From Aquiflexum lacus (GTDB lineage Bacteria; Bacteroidota; Bacteroidia; Cytophagales; Cyclobacteriaceae), in NCBI RefSeq assembly GCF_015476655.1, contig NZ_JABFHF010000005.1:62001-126000 (forward strand): a stretch of DNA of 64,000 nt, in the 5' to 3' direction. Below the pieces are notes generated by a model, which ran no database searches, was not told where the DNA came from, and saw nothing but the letters and a program-made list of their open reading frames with translations. Position 1 is the stretch's first letter. Each line of letters starts with the position of its first letter. Both the position numbers and the translations under genes were made by a program. Of this stretch, positions 61,361 through 64,000 are shown one piece after another.

Positions 61361-62890
61361 ATGGGGAAGACTTTAAGGCTCGTGTTAGGAGATCAACTTA
61401 ACATACAACATTCATGGTTTGCTGAAACAGATCCTGACATTTTATATCTGATGATGGAAATGAAACAGGAAACAGGGTATGTGAAACATCACATCCAAAA
61501 AGTTGTAGGTTTCTTTTTAGCGATGAGAAGTTTTTCGGTAGATCTTCAAGATATGGGGCATCAAGTCCTGTATTGGAATCTTGATGATGAAAACAATACC
61601 CAAAACCTTTCCGAAAACCTTTCCTTTGTAATCAATAAGCATCATATAACCCATTTTGAGTATCAGCTTCCTGACGAATATAGGCTAGATATTCAGTTGG
61701 ACGATTTCTGTAAGCATCTTGACATTTCCTTCAAAAAATATGATTCAGAACACTTCTTGACGGAAAGGGCTTTTCTTGCAGCTTTTTTTAAAGGGAAGAA
61801 GACTTATCTCATGGAGACTTTTTACAGAGAAATGAGAAAAAAATATAAAATCCTGATGGATGGCAAAGAGCCCTTGACAGGAAAATGGAATTATGACCAG
61901 GAAAACAGGAATAAACTCAAAGATCCCTTATTGCTAAAAAAACCAAAAGTTTTTCCCAAAAATGTTTCATCAATTACAGCGCTGTTGGAGACAATGGAAG
62001 TTGAGACGATTGGTGCCATTGATGAGAACAATTTTGATTGGCCAGTATCGAGAGGAGAAAGCCTTGAGGTGCTCGATTATTTCTGTGAGCATTTACTTAA
62101 AAGATTTGGAGAATATCAGGATGCGATGTACAGTGGTGATGAATTCTTATTTCATAGCAGACTCAGCTTCAGTCTCAATACCAAAATGCTCTCACCTTTG
62201 GAAGTGGTCAGTCAAGTGGAAAGATATTTCGAATGCCATCAAGATTCGGTTTCGATTGCGCAAGTAGAGGGTTTTATCCGTCAGATAATTGGCTGGAGAG
62301 AATATATGCGTGGGATTTATTGGGCAAAGATGCCTGAATTTGGATCAATGAATTATTTTGGGCATGATCAAAAGCTTCCTGATTTCTTTTGGACGGGTAA
62401 AACTAAAATGAACTGCCTCAAACACAGTATAAGCCAATCCCTCAAATCGGCCTATGCCCACCACATTCAAAGACTGATGGTCACGGGTAATTTCGCTTTG
62501 TTGGCGGGGATTGATCCGGATGAAGTGGACCAATGGTATTTGGGCATTTATATCGATGCGATTGAATGGGTGGAGATTACAAACACCCGAGGCATGAGTC
62601 AATTTGCAGATGGCGGAATTGTAGGAACCAAACCCTATGTGTCCTCTGCCAATTATATAGATAAAATGAGCGATTACTGTCAAGGCTGTCACTATGATAA
62701 AAAGTTAAAAATTGGTAAGAAGGCATGTCCTTTCAACAGTCTTTATTGGCATTTTTATAATCGAAATACAGATAAGTTAGCCAAGAACCCAAGAATTGGG
62801 ATGATGTACAGAACTTGGGAAAAAATGAAGGACAAATCAGCGATTTTGGATCAAGCTGAGTTTTATTTGGAGAGGTTAGATGAGCTTTAG
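61361..62890 (+). CDS. FeS-type cryptochrome/photolyase-related protein (PhrB-like)
   Basis: The 509-residue protein begins TLRLVLGDQLNIQHSW, and has the FAD-domain motif FIRQIIGWREYMRGIYWAK. The cysteines expected to hold a 4Fe-4S cluster are present: one in TKMNCLKHS and a CxxC plus Cys in SDYCQGCHYDKKLKIGKKACPF, matching the four ligands of Agrobacterium PhrB. Such proteins repair (6-4) photoproducts in DNA and bind FAD. It starts 47 bases after the T9SS protein gene but without evident functional link. Confidence 0.9.
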   Translation: MGKTLRLVLGDQLNIQHSWFAETDPDILYLMMEMKQETGYVKHHIQKVVGFFLAMRSFSVDLQDMGHQVLYWNLDDENNTQNLSENLSFVINKHHITHFEYQLPDEYRLDIQLDDFCKHLDISFKKYDSEHFLTERAFLAAFFKGKKTYLMETFYREMRKKYKILMDGKEPLTGKWNYDQENRNKLKDPLLLKKPKVFPKNVSSITALLETMEVETIGAIDENNFDWPVSRGESLEVLDYFCEHLLKRFGEYQDAMYSGDEFLFHSRLSFSLNTKMLSPLEVVSQVERYFECHQDSVSIAQVEGFIRQIIGWREYMRGIYWAKMPEFGSMNYFGHDQKLPDFFWTGKTKMNCLKHSISQSLKSAYAHHIQRLMVTGNFALLAGIDPDEVDQWYLGIYIDAIEWVEITNTRGMSQFADGGIVGTKPYVSSANYIDKMSDYCQGCHYDKKLKIGKKACPFNSLYWHFYNRNTDKLAKNPRIGMMYRTWEKMKDKSAILDQAEFYLERLDEL

Positions 62891-62899
62891 GAATTCAGA

Positions 62900-64000
62900 T
62901 CATTGAATTTTTACTTTGTTATATTTTTTCATGATGGAAATGACTTCATGTATAGGTATAGCTTTTATGGAGTTTTCATCTTTACCAATCATGTCTGTTG
63001 CAGTAAACAAGGAATTGATAATAGCTTCCTCAGTCGCTTCAATGGTCGCCAAAAATAAGGGGCTCATGTCGTCATTTCTGAGGCATGTGTTTTGGTCAAG
63101 GTGAAAAGATGGTCTTTGATGTTTGATCAGATTTTCAGTGTAAGTCGAAAAAGCAATGACATAATCTCCTGATCCGTTGGAGGCAATCCCTCCTGTTTTT
63201 GCCAAGCCCATCATTGCCCTTTGGGCGATTCTTTTCAGATTTCTTTCATTCACAGGTGCGTCTGTAGCGACTACAATCATACATGAACCATCTGCAGAAG
63301 CCAAATGGTTGATATAACTATATTTTCCTAATTCAACACCTACAGGCACTCCATCAATTTGTAAAATCCCACCAAAATTAGATTGGACTAAAACGCCGAC
63401 AGTATATCCACCAAGAGATTCTGGCAGTTTTCTGGAAGAGGTTCCAATCCCACCCTTGAATCCAAAACATACGGTTCCCGTTCCTGCACCTGTATTTCCT
63501 TCTTCAACAATCCCTGATTTTGCATTTTCTATGGCAAAAAGCACCTCTTCTTTACTGATATGTTGCCCTCTGATGTCATTCAAAGTTCCATCGTTGGTTT
63601 CCCCTACTACCCCATTGACAGATTGTACTTTTTCATTTCCGGGTTGTCTCAGGGTATATTCAATGATTCCTTGTAGTCCGGCGGCTACACTTAATGTATT
63701 GGTAAGAACTATAGGACTTTCAATATTACCGAGTTCTTCTATTTGTGTGCTTCCTGCTAATTTACCAAAACCATTGCCTACAAATACCGCCGCAGGGACT
63801 TTTTCCTGAAACATGTTACCTTGATGAGGTAGTATTGCTGTCACCCCTGTCCGGATTGAGGAACCGTCAATTTTGGTAAAATGACCTACCATAACACCAT
63901 CTACATCCGTAATTGCATTATTTTCACCTAGAGGAAGTACCCCAATATTTATCCCAAAATCTCTAACTCGGTTTTGGGCATATATTGATTTGGTTGTCAT
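62900..64000 (-). CDS. P1-family (DmpA-like) peptidase
   Basis: The 366-residue Ntn-type peptidase has VDGVMVGHFTKIDG near the N-terminus, PAAVFVGNGFGKLAGSTQIEELG and GTGTVCFGFKGGIGTSSRKL. The Ser of GTSSR is the likely autoprocessing nucleophile, and VATDAPVNERNLKRIAQRAM is also family-typical. Such enzymes are aminopeptidases or beta-peptidyl peptidases. The ATG coincides with the last base of the window, so an upstream start cannot be excluded. It is convergent with the photolyase gene, ten bases apart. Confidence 0.88.
   Translation of the reverse strand: MTTKSIYAQNRVRDFGINIGVLPLGENNAITDVDGVMVGHFTKIDGSSIRTGVTAILPHQGNMFQEKVPAAVFVGNGFGKLAGSTQIEELGNIESPIVLTNTLSVAAGLQGIIEYTLRQPGNEKVQSVNGVVGETNDGTLNDIRGQHISKEEVLFAIENAKSGIVEEGNTGAGTGTVCFGFKGGIGTSSRKLPESLGGYTVGVLVQSNFGGILQIDGVPVGVELGKYSYINHLASADGSCMIVVATDAPVNERNLKRIAQRAMMGLAKTGGIASNGSGDYVIAFSTYTENLIKHQRPSFHLDQNTCLRNDDMSPLFLATIEATEEAIINSLFTATDMIGKDENSIKAIPIHEVISIMKKYNKVKIQ

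Noticed and set aside
1-64000. CRISPR array, tRNA, rRNA or transposase genes
   Set aside because: No regularly spaced direct repeats with unique spacers, no T-loop signature and no DDE or tyrosine/serine transposase motif were seen; the repeats present are palindromes or short tandem units.

Overview
The window looks like chromosomal DNA of a member of the Bacteroidota, most likely order Cytophagales and family Cyclobacteriaceae (Algoriphagus/Belliella-like). Four signs support this. There is a GldB gliding-motility lipoprotein. Two large secreted proteins end in type IX secretion (T9SS) sorting domains. Several promoters have a TAnnTTTG -7 box and most genes lack a Shine-Dalgarno sequence. 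The base composition is low in G+C, with AT-rich spacers full of short palindromic repeat families. I see no rRNA, tRNA, CRISPR array, prophage or IS transposase.

Layout. 1-23.9 kb is a surface-polysaccharide region. A minus-strand run from 17574 down to 5151 encodes a Wza-type export protein, a Wzz-type chain-length protein, a Wzx flippase, a GT2 glycosyltransferase, a methyltransferase, a Wzy-like polymerase, a GT4, a hexapeptide acyltransferase, another GT4 and a DUF1972-type glycosyltransferase. Most of these genes overlap or nearly touch. The initiating polyprenyl-phosphate sugar transferase (590-1960) sits beyond the end of the run on the opposite strand. Between them are a universal stress protein, a 2H phosphoesterase and a repeat-rich island carrying a GxxExxY PD-(D/E)XK protein. 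Upstream of the run are a radical SAM/SPASM protein, GldB, a WbuB-like glycosyltransferase, an asparagine synthetase and endonuclease III.

24-36 kb is mixed: a lipoprotein esterase, a T9SS-exported CotH-domain protein, a CheB-type methylesterase with a C-terminal Cys/His motif, an outer-membrane barrel, Crp and LuxR-type regulators, a membrane-anchored alpha/beta hydrolase and an ECF sigma factor with a small overlapping partner. 36-44.5 kb has DUF3127, purE/purK, several very small membrane or basic proteins, a membrane-anchored MutS-family ATPase, two lipoprotein or periplasmic proteins and two tandem MscS channels. 44.5-49.3 kb is a compact putative biosynthetic cluster: type III polyketide synthase, methyltransferase, UbiA-type prenyltransferase and a geranylgeranyl-reductase-like flavoprotein. 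49.6-64 kb carries a Fur regulator, a fasciclin protein, RlmH, a three-gene operon of histidine kinase, response regulator and sialidase-like lipoprotein, LysA, a T9SS type-B SprB-repeat protein, an FeS-type photolyase and a P1 peptidase.

The two systems most worth following are the type III PKS/UbiA cluster, whose product I cannot name, and the GxxExxY nuclease-like gene embedded in a family of palindromes, an arrangement reminiscent of REP elements with their RAYT transposases but with a different enzyme fold. Recurrent hairpin families, several small genes and two promoters that appear to give leaderless transcripts are recorded separately.
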